Source: Tupaia tana
Lineage: Eukaryota; Chordata; Mammalia; Scandentia; Tupaiidae
Direction: 5' to 3'
Length of the DNA stretch: 64,000 nt
Assembly: GCA_026018925.1 (NCBI GenBank)
Contig: JAKSZU010000016.1
Span: 4,384,940 to 4,448,939, forward strand
In this document: positions 10,574 through 22,179 of the stretch, one piece after another
Position numbering within the stretch: the stretch's first letter is position 1
Layout of the letters: every line of letters starts with the position of its first letter
The notes under the pieces: model-generated
The model's input: the letters and a program-made list of their open reading frames with translations, nothing else
What the model was told of the DNA's origin: nothing
Database searches by the model: none
Position numbers and translations under genes: made by a program

Positions 10574-11587
10574 CGTGTACGCTGGGGCCTACATGTCACT
10601 CTCCAGCTTCGGAAAGGCCTCTAGTGAGCGTCCGGATGGGTAAATGGGCATGACCAAGTGGCTCCCTGGAGCGTGTTGTTTAAATAGAAGCATTCAGGGC
10701 AGGGGGCAGGGGCAGGGCGCCACCTCCCGCAGCTCAGTCCCTCACTCCTTTCCAGTCCCCAGAAGTCATGAGGTGCTCCCGATGGTAGTTCTTCCTTTGC
10801 CATTCATAAAGTCGTTGGTCACTCCTCCGGGGTGGCAGTGGCATTGATCACATCACTCCAGATGTCCTAGGATGCCTGCCGGGCCCTAGCAGCCTGCTGC
10901 GTGGTGACACCGTGTGGTCCAGTGGGCTACTGCCCCGGGTTGACTTGGCTAGTCCAGCACCACCACGTGTCCATTCCAAGCCAGTGGTTATGGACCAGCG
11001 CTTTGGCCAGAACACGGCGGGGTGATAGCATCGTCCTCAGCGCAGGGCACCTGCCGCGAAGTCATCTCAGGAGGGTGCACTGGGCGCCTGTGCTGGGAAC
11101 ACCAGCAGTGTGGAGGTGAGCCGGCAGGGTGAGCTTTTGTCGCCTGGGCCTTCGCAGGAGAACAGGAACCTCGTCAGAGTTCTGGACTTAATACATGATT
11201 TTGTTCTGTATCAACTACTGCCTAGAAATTATTTCACTGCTTAATGCATTACCACAAATGCTGGTGTGTAGAAATCTTCCCATATCACCCAGATTAGGTA
11301 GTCGGATGACCTGTCCCTGTACTGGCATTTAAACAAGCTCCAATATCCAGTTTAACGTATCAAGGCGAGAAGCACATTCAGCTGGTGAGGATTTCTGGCA
11401 CTGCCTTCTCACAGAGGACTGAGGGGTGAGTGGGCACGGCGCTGGAGAGAGAGCTGTGCAGAGCGTTTCAGGAGCAGCTGTGTTCCTGCTTGACAGAGTG
11501 GGGAAGTTCGACTTAAAAGTTCTATGAGAGTGAAAGAAATGAAGAGGGAAGAAAGGGGAAGGCAACCTTAAAAAATATATACATATG
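10574..11587. other. Unique sequence
   Basis: About 1 kb of mixed sequence. Nothing recognised. Confidence 0.4.
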
Positions 11588-11630
11588 TAGAGACTTCAGA
11601 GAGCTCATGGAAAAGTAGAACTGAAGCCCA
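11588..11630. mobile_element. Possible end of a mariner-type MITE
   Basis: 'agacttcagagagctcatgg' followed by 'aaaagtagaactgaag' resembles one terminal repeat of the 36400-type MITE. The opposite terminus is not found. The sequence after it (to about 11730) ends in 'tgctaaccgctggtccc' and may be a decayed SINE head. Confidence 0.4.
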
Positions 11631-12771
11631 GGTTATCCCGGCGCACAGGTTTGGCAATCCACGCAGTGCTTTCGACGGTCCGCATCTGTGTGGGCGACGT
11701 ACCGTTGTGCTAACCGCTGGTCCCTCCGAAGCAGGTTTCCACACACCCACATTGGGGTCTTAGAATTCCGGGAGGCTTCAGACCATTCTTCACTGTGATT
11801 GTGTGTGCTCACTCGAACTCCTTTGAATAAAGCCGACAAATGGGGGGAGAAATTCACCTTTAAAATGGCTGGTCCACGGTATCAGTGTTTGCGTGTACAG
11901 GAATAATTCCTAGAATTGCGAGTTCTGATTTGCTGAAAGCAGACTGGCCGTCATTGTGAGGATGGACGGTATTTGAAAAGAATCGATGGAGGGCTGACTT
12001 GGACATTTTGAAGTTTGGTAAGGTGGGCGGTCCCTCACTGAGGCCTTTCTCTGTGCCCAGGGTTGGTGAAGCACTTGGGCTCCCCGCGGGCGTTGCGCCT
12101 TCCCTGCCCCGGGATCGTAGGTACCTTTCTCAAACTCGTCGCCCACGCCCACTGCCTCTGCCCTGGCACTTCTCAGTCTCTGCATCCAAGTGCAGCTGGC
12201 CCTGGCTTGGCAGGAATGTGCCTGGGACACGCTGCCCTCAAATCGGGCCCGTACCTTTTCTTTTGCTGGACACCTAGTAGTGTCCGGAAGCCAGTTAGGG
12301 TGACATTTGAAGGGGAAAAAGTATACGTGGTTGTGGTTGGGTCAGAGTGCATGACCTTACTTTGTTCTCTTGACAAGTATAACAAACAAACAAAAATCTA
12401 TACAGTCACTAGGAGCCAGGGTGAGATACTGCCTTTTACCATGCCTAAACATGGGGGTGGTGTTAGCGTGCAGGTCGCATGTGGGAGAAGCCCGGCGCCC
12501 CCGCGCCCGCAGGCCTGTGAGCGTGTGCTGCAGCCAGCCCTGGGGATCCACCCTGACACCGCGTCTCATCTGCTTGGCCGCCCGGCGCGACAGGACCCCG
12601 TTCCCGGCACGTGCACGGACGGTGCCGAGCACTGTCCACTCGACACTGCGTTAATTGGTTTCCCTCCCGCTTGTCTTCCCAGAAGTCCCGCCTGAATTTA
12701 AGAACAAATAATTGAAGTTCAGTATCTTACAGGAAAAGTCATGATGCAGTTAGAGAACCAAATGCATCTTG
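11631..12771. other. Unique sequence, locally CpG-rich
   Basis: Positions about 12470-12650 are dense in CpG ('ccggcgcccccgcgcccgca' type) but short for a CpG island. Long frames overlap on both strands here without recognisable domains. Confidence 0.4.
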
Positions 12772-12908
12772 TCTTTTTTTTTTTCTTAGAGATTTTTGTC
12801 TTAGGGTGCATGGACTTGCTGGAGAGACAGAGATGGAAAGCGAGAAATCACCCCCAGGGGGATGGCCAGGCCAGTTCCTTCTCCATTGGCCTCTCAGCAC
12901 TGAATCCA
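12772..12908 (-). mobile_element. 5'-truncated tRNA SINE
   Basis: T-run, 'gtcttagggtgcatggactt', GA tract, C/G palindrome and 'ctccattggcctctcagcac' are present, then the homology stops. The tRNA head is absent. 'tgtctttt' occurs on both sides, consistent with truncated reverse transcription. Confidence 0.75.
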
Positions 12909-13019
12909 ACTGTCTTTTAACATTTTGTTATAGAATCCTAGTAGCCTTTTCTAAAAACCCCGTCAGGCTGTTGGGTGTGTAAGTTTTCTTCTGATAATGT
13001 GGCTTTTAAATTAAGCGTT

Positions 13020-13290
13020 GGGGCCAGCAGATGGCATAGTCGTTACATCTCTGGACTCCCGTATGGCCAACAAGGTTCAAGATCTGGATCTGCTGTCTTG
13101 AAAATAACCCCGGATGCATGCGCATGTGGGCCGAAGATCCCAGGAGGAGAATGGAGGAGAAGGGATTGCAGCGGGGCAATTCCCTGGGCCGTGATTTCTC
13201 ACTTTCCCTCTCACTGTCTATGTCTCATTCTCCTGCCAGCAAATGTGCCCTCTGGCAAAAACCTCTAAAATTAAGTAAACAAACAAACAG
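13020..13290 (+). mobile_element. Long-form tRNA SINE
   Basis: The head starts 'ggggccagcagatggcatag'. The body has 'gaggagaatggaggagaagg', and the tail 'gccctctggcaaaaacctct' is followed by 'aaacaaacaaac'. The B box is decayed to 'ggttcaagatc'. Confidence 0.88.
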
Positions 13291-13304
13291 AATTTAGTAT
13301 TAGC

Positions 13305-13391
13305 AGGGCCAGTGGGCGTGGTGAAGGCTCTGGATTCCCACATGGCTGACCACTGTTTAGATCCCAGACTTGGTGGCTTGCTTTCTCACTT

Positions 13392-13435
<44 letters not shown>

Positions 13436-13468
13436 GAGTACACATGCACTGTAACAAGTTAAAATTAA
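13305..13468 (+). mobile_element. Short-form tRNA SINE with (CT)n
   Basis: The head is decayed ('gggccagtgggcgtgg') and the CT tract has expanded to a clean dinucleotide run at about 13398-13432. The tail is 'ctggtgagtacacatgcac'. Confidence 0.82.
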
Positions 13469-14733
13469 GCACTAGCTATGAAAGAATGCTGAAATCTGCT
13501 GCACTTCTGCATCCTGCTCCATTTTTCCAAATGTGGAAAGCACCAGAAACCCATAAAAAAGATTGGGAAGTGATTGAGGAGCAGACAGGAAATACCGGTT
13601 TCCTTAGCAAACACCCCAGCTCTTCCATGGTCTGGGGGTCAGAGGGACAAGTGAAATTCCACAGCTGCCTTCTGCAGGGGTGTCTCCATACCTTACAGCA
13701 GTCCCTGCAGCTGTCCCGGTGCTCGGCGACTGAGTGTCATCCAGAGGTCTGGATTTATGTTCCTGTGAGCCTCTCCATAAGCATAAGCAGGTGCACAGGC
13801 AGGCGATGGGGAGGGCCCCGGGCTCCCCAGAGGCCAGCGTTCCTACGGGGTGGCGTTTGAGCTGCGTGGGATGGGGGAGCCATCTGCCCCGAGTTCAAGG
13901 GAAGTACAGAGCAGAAGTACACCCCTTCCCCTGTTTCCCATCCTGCTGTGTGCAGCCGAGTCTGGCAGTCTGGGCTTACCCCCGGGGTCGATGTCCCTCC
14001 TGTGCATAGAGGTACGAGTGTCCGCTGCGGTGGCCCACGTCACAGCATAGCGTCTCGCAGACACTGACTGTGGCTTTCTGTTCATTTTACGTGTCGTTTG
14101 CCCAGAGGAGCAAGCAGGAAAGCAAGTCTGATCTGCAGCTCCCCTTATACATTTGGGAAAGTCGAGTCTCTGTAACGCTGACGCTGCAGAGAAGGGGCGT
14201 GTGTGCTCCTGTCCCTGGGGATAAAGTGGGCAGAAGACCAAAGTCTGCATTCCTCCTTAGCAGGGCTTTCTCAGGGAGTCCCGGTGGAGTGTAACAAGCG
14301 CCAGGATTTCCTCCCATTGTGACTCCTGATGACCTCCAAGAATAATCCCTTAGTGGGGTACTCAAAGGACATCTTTCTGATTGCAAGCTTGTAATAATTA
14401 GCCGTTTACCGCCAGAAAAAAATCGGCCATAAAAATTTATTAGCAGTGCAGAGGAAGTGCTTGTGCTCCTTATTATGTACGTTGTTATTTTCTATCCCAC
14501 ATCATTCCAGCAAGGCTTCGAGGGGCTAGTGAGCTAAATACCGAAGCGTTCTCCCACGAGCAGTCCTTGGACGGCCCGTGAGTGTCTCGAGGCCTCGCAG
14601 ACTGTACCTGCACCTTTGCTGTCGAGAAGCGTCCAGGTCTGGAGGAAGAAAAGGAAAACCAGGAAAATATTCAGTGACTGGATTTTGAGATTAATTTAGG
14701 CAAGGGCAAAATACATGGAAAAAAGTCTCAGAT
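13469..14733. other. Unique sequence
   Basis: About 1.2 kb without recognised repeats. The open frames are short and mutually overlapping. Confidence 0.4.
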
Positions 14734-15001
14734 GGGGCTTAGCAGATGGCATCGCGGTTTTGTCGCTGGACTCCCACATGGTCGACTATGGTTCGAGTCC
14801 TGGACCAGTGGCTTGAAACTCATGCTGGTGCATGTGCATGCGTGTCCAAAGATTTGGGGGGGAGAATGGAGGAGCGGGGTGACATGGCCATCCCCCTGAG
14901 GGGTGGCTTCTCACTTTCCCTCTCCCTCTCTGTTGTTTTTTCCTCTGGAAGTCACACATGCCCTAAGGCAAAAACCTCTCCAAAAAAAACCAAAAAAAAA
15001 A
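14734..15001 (+). mobile_element. Long-form tRNA SINE
   Basis: Complete copy ending in 'caaaaacctctcc' and a long A-tail. Near-duplication 'aaaaagtctcag' / 'aaaaagtcttag' at the two ends (one mismatch). Confidence 0.92.
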
Positions 15002-15013
15002 AAAAAAGTCTTA

Positions 15014-15821
15014 GCAACTTTCAAGTCATTCATAAATGATCTTTTAAGGCATCTTCTGTGGAAAGAAGGTGGAGAGAAGCAGGAGAGTGTGACAGACGGC
15101 TGTAAACGTCAAAGGTGACGTCGGGGGCTGTTAATGCCTATTTCACGCCTAGCATCTCTCGCAGATCCTTGGCTAGGAAGAGACGCAGGGAAGACGGGCC
15201 TGGGGCACTGCAAGGATTTGCCCGTGTGTGAGCCGGTCTCTGAAAAGGGCACGTCTCCCAACGTGAGAAGGCCATGCCGGAGTCGCTCACACGCGAGTCT
15301 CGTCACACGCCACCAAAGGCCACAGCTGCTGACGTGTCCTGCGTGTTCACGTGGGCCAGTGTGTGGGCCTCGCACTTCACAGAGGTGAGCCTGCGGGCTC
15401 CCGTGGAAGGTCCCTAGGCTGCGGCATTGGCGGATTTTATGCTTCGTCGTCTTCTGCAGAAACTGCAGCTTTCCATGTGTGAATGCGAATCAGCGGGACC
15501 TTCGGCGTTGCTGTAGGGGGTTAGGCTTTTCCAAGTCAGACTCTGACACTTTATCAGTTGGCTGCTCTCTGTCAGCTGTCTGTCTGTGTCAGCAAAAATA
15601 CTCATCTACCGTGCCTTAAGGAAACATCATAGGTGAAACTGTTATGTTTTTAAAAGACACATTAAGAAGAAAACTCACACCAGTACTTTTAAACAGCATT
15701 GACAATATGATTTGCCACTTCTGTCTGTTTAACATACAGATAGTTTCTTAGCCCATAAAATTTATAAAATAGAATTTAGAGTTGAAAGGAACCTAAGAAT
15801 TTGTACTAAATGTGTACTTAA
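15014..15821. other. Unique sequence
   Basis: Nothing recognised. The right third is AT-rich. Confidence 0.4.
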
Positions 15822-16083
15822 AAAAAAATTTGCCCGCACTGCACTCATTGAAGCGAGTTAGAGACAGGGACTAGGGTAGGGGTGAAGGGCGGGGGAGAAA
15901 GCACCCCCTATGGGGGGATGGTCCTGCTGGAACCCCTTCTCCTCCATTTCTTCCTTTAGGGGTTTTTGGGCATGCACACATATGCTTCTGGTATGTTTCT
16001 CAAACTGCCTGGTCCAGGACTCGAACTGTGTGGTTAGCTAGGTGGGAACCAGCTGCCTTCACCACCAAGTCATCAGCTGGCCC
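15822..16083 (-). mobile_element. Old long-form tRNA SINE
   Basis: The GA tract is reduced, with a C5/G6 palindrome near 15903-15920, 'ttgggcatgcacacatatgc', 'aggactcgaactgtg' and head end 'atcagctggccc'. Confidence 0.82.
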
Positions 16084-16199
16084 AACCCTCTAACAGTGTA
16101 GAGATCTTTGTTTATCGCAGTTGTTCTGGGTCAGGCCTGTGGCCATGACTCTGCATCTCTTAAAGCAGTCAGTTCTGGGGGTTAACACTTCCTATCAGA

Positions 16200-16466
16200 G
16201 GGGCTGGCCCTGTTGCCTGGTGGTTAGAGCTGAATCCTGCATGGCCACTGGAATCCCAGCTCTGGTGCCTTGAAAAATATGCCAGGTGCATGTGTGTACG
16301 TACCCCAAGTCCCACCACGGTGGAGAAATGGAGGAGAAGAGATTGCTGGTGACCGTGCCCAGGAGAGAGTACTTACTCCCTCTTCTGCTCTCTCACTGTT
16401 TCTCTCTGGTTAACACCAGCACCTTCTAGCAAATTCATAAAAAAGGAAGAAAACGAAACGAAAACA
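16200..16466 (+). mobile_element. Old long-form tRNA SINE
   Basis: Head 'ggggctggccctgttgcctg', body 'gagaaatggaggagaagaga', CT tract, then 'ccttctagcaaattc' and A-rich tail. Confidence 0.8.
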
Positions 16467-16996
16467 GTCCTTCCTGGAAAACGCCGTTGGTGTGATTTTT
16501 GCTGCTCTTACTCTGGCTAATTCGTGTCTCAGCGCAGACCCCGTTCGCTCTCCTTCAGTCACGATGCCCAGTTCCCGCAGTGGAGCTTCCAGGACGAGGT
16601 TGAGGCCACACGGGGGGTCGCTGCCTGCTGGCCAGACGGTGCATTGGAACCAGCCAGTGTCCCCGTGGGTATGGTTTTGACCTGGTGGAACACCAAGGAC
16701 ATGCAGTGTCTCGGGAAGGTGGTGGGATTCTTTGCTGACGTGTGGTCGCGGAGTGATGAGATGCAGACCCGGTTTCCGGAACTGGCCCCGATGGCAGGGT
16801 GAGTCGCGTTGTCCCTTGCTCTTTGTTAATCCTCATAGGCTTCACCGGAATCCGCAGCTGCTTTCCTTAAGGCCCTCTGGATTCCCGCGGCCCCCAGCCC
16901 TTTAAGTAAGAAAGTCAGCTTTGGAGGCAGTGGACTTGGGGCTAGGGACCATTTTCTACCTCGCCGCCTCCCACGAGTTACTGTTCTGCTGAGTGA
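16467..16996. other. Unique sequence with a weak exon-like segment
   Basis: A frame open across about 16524-16802 begins near a pyrimidine-rich 'tcgctctccttcag' (acceptor-like). It ends at 'atggcagggtgagtcg' (donor-like). No protein family is recognised and no neighbouring exon is visible, so I do not annotate a gene. Confidence 0.25.
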
Positions 16997-17010
16997 CTGT
17001 CCTCTCTTTA

Positions 17011-17278
17011 TTTATTTATTAATGTTTTTGGAGAGGTTTTTACTATAGGGCACGTGTGCTCACCAGAAAGAGAGAGACAGAGAGACAGAAAGCGAGAAAT
17101 CACCCCCCAGGGGGGATGGTCATGCTGCAATCCCTTCTCTTCCATTCTCCTCTCGGGATCTTGGGCATGCATACACATGTGCCTTGCATGAGTTTAAGCT
17201 ACCTGGTTCAGGACTCGAACCGTGGTCAGCTACATGTGAGTCCAGCAACATAGTCATTACGCTAACTGCTGGTCTCAG
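17011..17278 (-). mobile_element. Long-form tRNA SINE with perfect TSD
   Basis: A 14-bp duplication, 'ctgtcctctcttta', flanks it at 16997-17010 and 17279-17292. The body is nearly consensus, with C8/G6 palindrome and B box 'ggactcgaacc' (complement). Confidence 0.96.
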
Positions 17279-17292
17279 CTGTCCTCTCTTTA

Positions 17293-17924
17293 AAGGCTGT
17301 GCTTGGATGTTGGCGAGGGCAGGCCTGAACCCTCCCGCAATGGTCGTGGTCGTGGTCAGTCTGACGGCTCCGCCAGTCTGGGGCCGTGGCTACTGCCCTG
17401 TTTCCCATCTGTCCTGCACTAACCGTGGGCCTCAGTGAACCGCCGTCAGGTGATTCGTTCACAAGGGCGTCTCAGCTTCTGCTCTGCTTCCCCCTGGAGC
17501 CCTGTGAGGGTGCCCTCTTGAGCCCCAGCCAAGTGACAGAGACCCGGATAAAAGAGGTGGGAGCTGGGCAGAGACACCTGCAGGTCGGGGCAGTGCTGCG
17601 GGGACGGCCGTCCCGACTCTCCCTGGCTGACGGCCACGCAGAGACCAGCAGGCCTGCACTCCAGGGCAGATGTTCCTCAGGAGGAGAGGACTGGGACGGT
17701 GCGGTACAGGGCCTTGAAGGACGGGGTGGGGGGTGAGGAGTTCGTTCCTGTCTCCAGGAGCTTCCGCAGTGGGGAAATGACGCAGGACACCGAAGACACT
17801 CGGGCGTGGCCTCCTTCCGTGCCTCCCCTCGCCCCGCAGCGTTTTCTGCTTAGAGTTGTTTCTTTTTCTTTCTTTAAATGACTTTAAATGACAGTCTCTC
17901 TTTTTGCCTTTTTGTGTTGTTACT
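17293..17924. other. GC-rich unique sequence
   Basis: Nothing recognised. One 116-residue plus-strand frame (17386-17736) has no domain signature. Confidence 0.35.
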
Positions 17925-18081
17925 ATTTTTTAACTTGTTATAGGGCATGTGTGTTCACTGGAGAGTGGGGAGGTGGGGAGAGAGAAAGTAAGCGAGAGAG
18001 CAAGTTGCTGGTTCTGAGGCTCAAACCGCAGTTGGCCATGTCGGAGTCCAGTGCCTTAACCACCATGCCACCTGCTGGCCC
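17925..18081 (-). mobile_element. Short-form tRNA SINE
   Basis: 'cttgttatagggcatgtgtg', a purine tract, then directly 'agcaagttgctgg' and the head to 'ccacctgctggccc'. Confidence 0.9.
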
Positions 18082-18135
18082 TGAAATTTGCTCTTTTTGA
18101 TGGTCAATTTTCCTTTCTTTATTTAGGTTTCTTTT

Positions 18136-18382
18136 CTCCTTCTCCTTCTTTTAAAGAGAGATTTTTGCTTTAAAGTATGTGTGCTTGCTGGAGAGACAGA
18201 GAGAAAGAAAGAGAGAAATCACCCTCTGGGGGCCTGGCCATGCCACAGACCCTTCTCCTCCATTCTCTTCTTGGGGTATTGGACATGCACGCACACGTGC
18301 CTGGCGTGTTTTAACCCACCAGGTCCAGGACTTGAACTGTGATCAACTATGTGAGTGTTCAGTGATTCCATCTGTTGGTCCC
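18136..18382 (-). mobile_element. Long-form tRNA SINE
   Basis: Complete copy with a T/C-rich tail side and a head end 'tctgttggtccc'. Related 'ttaggtttctttt' / 'ttaagtttctttc' flanks suggest a decayed duplication. Confidence 0.88.
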
Positions 18383-18404
18383 TTAAGTTTCTTTCTTTTA
18401 TGTT

Positions 18405-18635
18405 TGTTTTGAAATTTGCTAGAGATCATGTGTGCTTGCCAGGGAGAGAGAACGCATATTCATCCATGAATGGAGTGTGGTAACGGCCCAACCCCTTTTC
18501 CTTCAGTCCTCCCATCACAAGGTTTTGTGTACCCTTGTATCTGCGCCCAGGGTGTGTGTTTCTAGCTGCCAGCATACAACCCCTTTCAGCCACGTTGGCC
18601 TCCGTTTCCCTAACCATTGATTACAGGACTGCCCC
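18405..18635 (-). mobile_element. Decayed tRNA SINE
   Basis: 'gctagagatcatgtgtgctt', 'ttccttcagtcctcccatca' and head end 'ttacaggactgcccc' are recognisable. The palindrome and GA tract are largely lost. It sits directly upstream of the previous copy in the same orientation. Confidence 0.65.
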
Positions 18636-18715
18636 AAAGCAGGGATTTTCAAAGTGTAATCACTGAGAAGCTGAGTGTTGGTGGAAATCCTCTCTTGGGT
18701 TTTTCCATTCTACAC

Positions 18716-18717
<2 letters not shown>

Positions 18718-18747
<30 letters not shown>
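18718..18747. repeat. Poly-T run (30)
   Basis: Thirty uninterrupted T. It borders an LTR fragment on the right, and no SINE body follows it. Its origin is unclear. Confidence 0.95.
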
Positions 18748-18755
<8 letters not shown>

Positions 18756-18838
18756 TGAAATTCCAAGACTTACTGAAATGAGGATCTGGAAATGAAAAAT
18801 TAGTGTGCTGTTACATTATGTCTGTGATTTGAAATGAC

Positions 18839-18962
18839 TTTAATCCCAGCTACATCCCAAAGGCCCCATCTTTCAATACCATCGTCAGATGAAGTCCCTT
18901 TAATCTGAATCCTATCATATTCAAATTTCAACACATGAATTTTGAGGGGACACATTCAAGAT
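18839..18962 (-). mobile_element. MaLR-like LTR fragment
   Basis: 'aatcccagctacatcccaaa', 'ggccccatctttcaatacca' and 'caacacatgaattttgaggg' match the second LTR at about 20399-20521 closely. They resemble the 5' half of MST/MLT1-type LTRs in reverse. Only about 125 bp remains. Confidence 0.65.
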
Positions 18963-20159
18963 TTTAAGCTATATTTAGAATAAGAAATAAGCTACAGTGT
19001 GGAGAATGTAGCTACTATTAACCAATCTTTTTTCTTTCTGTTTCTTTTTTTTTTTGGACTTTTTTTTTCCTGCCTAATGGTTGTCAGTTCTTGGCAAGGT
19101 TGCAAAGCGATGACAGATATGTACATACAGGTAGTTTTATTTCAGATGAACTTGGAGAAGGGTGTTCGGTATCCGATCACTGTGGTCTATGAGTGCTTGT
19201 GGTTGGCAGTTGCTGCTTTTGTTTTTCTTTTGAATTATAAATGAGCTCATTTGCTTTTTCATTATCAATTTATATTTGCATAATGTCATGTGCATTTAAC
19301 TAATGCTACTTAAATTACAAGTGATTTATTTAAAATAATTAGCAGTATTTTTTTCAAGCCAGATGCGTTTTCTTCTCTGATATTCCACCTAAGAAACACT
19401 GTATGAATCTCTTCCAGCACTGCACTGCAGGAAGACGGCAGAGCCGGGCTTTGTGGAAAGCACAGCACTCAGAAAGCCACACGCGCTCACTCTGTGGCTG
19501 TTTAAGTGATTCTCAAGGATAATTCTGTCTTCACCTTTTTAGTCTCGATTTTAGAAGCCACGCCTCGCAGGGAGGTGCCTCCACGCAGTTGTGAGTTCTT
19601 TGACTCAGTCTACAGGGAATAGCCATGTGTTGGATTAGCAGTAGTGTCTTGGGGTTATTCTTGCTAATAATGAGAACGGAAAGCAGGTACGCTTGGCTGT
19701 TCAAGGTAGAATTACCCACGACCCTATTTCTGTTCCCCTTCGATTTGTTTATGCAGCGACAGTCATTTTAACACCGAGGGTGCTCCATTTTAAAGCAGTA
19801 GCATGTGAGAAACCTGGTTTGTGTTCATCAGGTTTGAGAGCCACTGGTTGAAAGTAAAGCACATTTTGTTTCCCAGGGGTGTGGGTTCGTGGGAGTAGTG
19901 GTGTGTTGGTTTGCTCCCATTTATCCAGCTGATCAGTAATCGAATTTAATCTCTATTATTATTCTTTTAATATGAAAGCTTCTAATTGAAAATGCAGAGC
20001 CCTCGTGGGGCACTTTCACTCCATTAAATTGATGAGAACAGGAAGAGCCTAGTGGATGTTCGCCCCAAGGACTCGAATGGGCAATTCACAAAGGCGAGAA
20101 TTAACCAGTTAGAGGCCACTGAAAAATGTTAAATAAAGCCAGTACTCAAAGTCTCTGTG
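18963..20159. other. Sequence between two like-oriented LTR pieces
   Basis: AT-rich, with no coding frame. It could be decayed MaLR internal sequence, since both flanking LTR pieces read on the minus strand. I cannot align it by eye. A 'tttgagagccactggttg' near 19838 resembles one end of a MER5-type element. Confidence 0.3.
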
Positions 20160-20528
20160 TTTTAGTCTGTTGCTGTTGTCTAACTGAATCTTGAGTTTGG
20201 GTAATTTAAAGAACAGAATCTATTTAGCTAATAGTTTTAGAGGCCCGGGGTCAAGGGGCACATCAGCTGAGGGTCCTCCTGTCGTGGGGACCCTACAGAG
20301 TCCTGGGGGGAACAGGGCTTCAGATAGCAAGATAGAGAAGAGCAGAGCCAGCTCTTTATAATGCCTCAGGTTCAACCACGGGGCTCCCAGGCTAATGGCT
20401 TTAATCCCAGCTACTTCCCAAAGGCCCATCTTTCAATTCCATAGTCAGATGAAGTCTCTTTAATCTGAATCCCATCACATCCAAATTTCAACACATGAAT
20501 TTTTGGGGAACACATTCAAGGTGTGGCA
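20160..20528 (-). mobile_element. MaLR (MLT1/MST-like) solo-type LTR
   Basis: In reverse it begins 'tttagtctgttgctgttgtc' and shows 'aatttaaagaacagaatcta'. It ends with 'caacacatgaatttttgggg' and 'acacattcaaggtgtgg'. Order and spacing match the MLT1A-type LTR. No internal coding sequence is visible. Confidence 0.72.
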
Positions 20529-20768
20529 GATCCAAAAATTAGAATTGTCTTTTATCTTATTAAATTGGCAAGACCAAAAGTGATTAACCTACCCAGTGCC
20601 GCAAAGTCACCATGACCTGGTGCATTTAGATTTTGCTGGCGATTTCAGTAAAAGTGTATTTCGTCTTGAAAGCAGTTTGGCAAGACTGTTAGGAAGTACA
20701 GAAATGTCCCTGACCTTTCTTTCGGTCATCTGGGATACTGTCCTCTAGGAAATTGATGTTATGAGTAT

Positions 20769-21430
20769 TGATTATGGTTTGGATCATGGCTCGTCCCCCA
20801 AAGTTTCATGTTTGGATATTTGGACGTAGTTGGTAGTAACTCCAGAAATTCATGTGTTGGGACTTGATCGTATTGATTGTCTCGTAGATGTAGTAAGTGG
20901 AAGCCTAATTCTTCCATGGTGTGCAGGGTAAGGCCTCTGGGGTGATGATGTCATGAGATTGGGGCCTCTATCATTGAGTTACGGCAGGTGTATAAGCAGA
21001 GGGAATGAGACCGGACCAGAGAGAGAAAGCCACATGAGACCACAGGTATGCTGAAAGTTCTGCCTTCCAGAGTTTTGTGTTGCCTTTGGCATTTCCAGCT
21101 GCCAGAGTTGTTATTTCTTTATTAATTTTAAAAATTTGCTGTAGGGCATGTGCCAAAGAGAGACAGAGACAGAGCAAGCGCCTGTTGTGGGAGATGGCCA
21201 CACCACCACATCTCCTGCATTCTCCTTTTGGGATTTTGGGTATGCATGCACACGCGCCCAGTATGTTTTTTCGGCTGCTTGATCTGGGACTCAAACCAGA
21301 CTGTTGGCCATGTAGACTCCAGCTGCCTTAACCGTCAGGCACCTGGCTGGCCCAGCACGCCCTGTTTCTTTATAACTCACCAGCCTCCGGTATGTTTTTA
21401 GCAATAACAGAGGAAGGCAATGGATAAGGC
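20769..21430 (+). mobile_element. MaLR-like LTR split by a SINE
   Basis: It starts 'tgattatggtttggatcatg' with 'ccccaaagtttcatg' and 'ggtaaggcctctggggtgat', and continues to about 21117. After the SINE at 21118-21353 the expected 3' end resumes with 'ccctgtttctttataactca' and 'ttttagcaataacag'. It is an LTR only; no viral genes are seen. Confidence 0.68.
21118..21353 (-). mobile_element. Long-form tRNA SINE inside an LTR
   Basis: 'tttgctgtagggcatgtgcc', a shortened GA tract, 'cattctccttttgggatttt' and head end 'ggcacctggctggccc'. The C/G palindrome has been lost. Confidence 0.85.
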
Positions 21431-22179
21431 TATCCGGTTCACTCCTCTTTCATGTCTGAAACCATCAGGATAACTTCAAAGGTTCAAGAACAACAACGTG
21501 GTTAAGTAAGCCACCATTTATCCAGTAGAAGAAATAATGTTGTCCATTAATGGACGCACAGAGGACACAGCGAAGTGGGAAAGGTCAGGCGAGGTCTGGG
21601 AAAGCTCCAGCCCACAGGCGAGGCTGTTCCCAGTGCTGTTGGTTGAGGAGTAGCGTTTACAGTGTATTTCCTTCTCTTTCCTTTTGTGTATAATTGAAAT
21701 CTTCGTCCAGGTAAAGGGAATCTAGAAGAGTGGGACAGGGCTGTGGTAGGGTGCCGCGACGTGCCGGGACCACGTCGTCTTTAATCCAAGGGTGTGTTCG
21801 CCTCCTCTGCTGTGCCGCCCGGCCCTGCTAACCCTCCCTTTGCCCTGGAAGTGGGTATTGCTGTCCAAGTTGCCTTGATATGAATGAGAAGTACTTTTGG
21901 TAAAGTGACATGTTAAGGCCATAGTTTCAAAGCTCAGATGCCGTCTGCGGAGCGTGTCGGTATTTGTAAAGGTTTTTATTGCAGACTTGATTGCTCTGTT
22001 GAGAATACAAGCTGTAGAGCCATGTGGAAGTACTGTTTTCCTTAAACGTTCTAGATTAAATCTTTTAATTATCAAATGTGCTGAATCCTCTCATTGTAAA
22101 GCATTGGAACATTTTATTTACTTTGTTTTCAAAAGTGCTGCCTTACCTTTGATATTAGCAGCATTTACAATGGATTTAC
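21431..22179. other. Unique sequence
   Basis: Nothing recognised. The 117-residue minus-strand frame (21722-22075) has no domain signature. Confidence 0.35.

Noticed and set aside
12063..12695. 210-codon plus-strand frame as a possible gene
   Set aside because: Overlapping frames exist in other phases and on the minus strand, the sequence has no domain, and splice or promoter signals are not convincing.
18839..21430. Endogenous retrovirus with coding genes
   Set aside because: Only LTR-like sequence of the MaLR type is seen. No gag, protease, polymerase or envelope frame is present.
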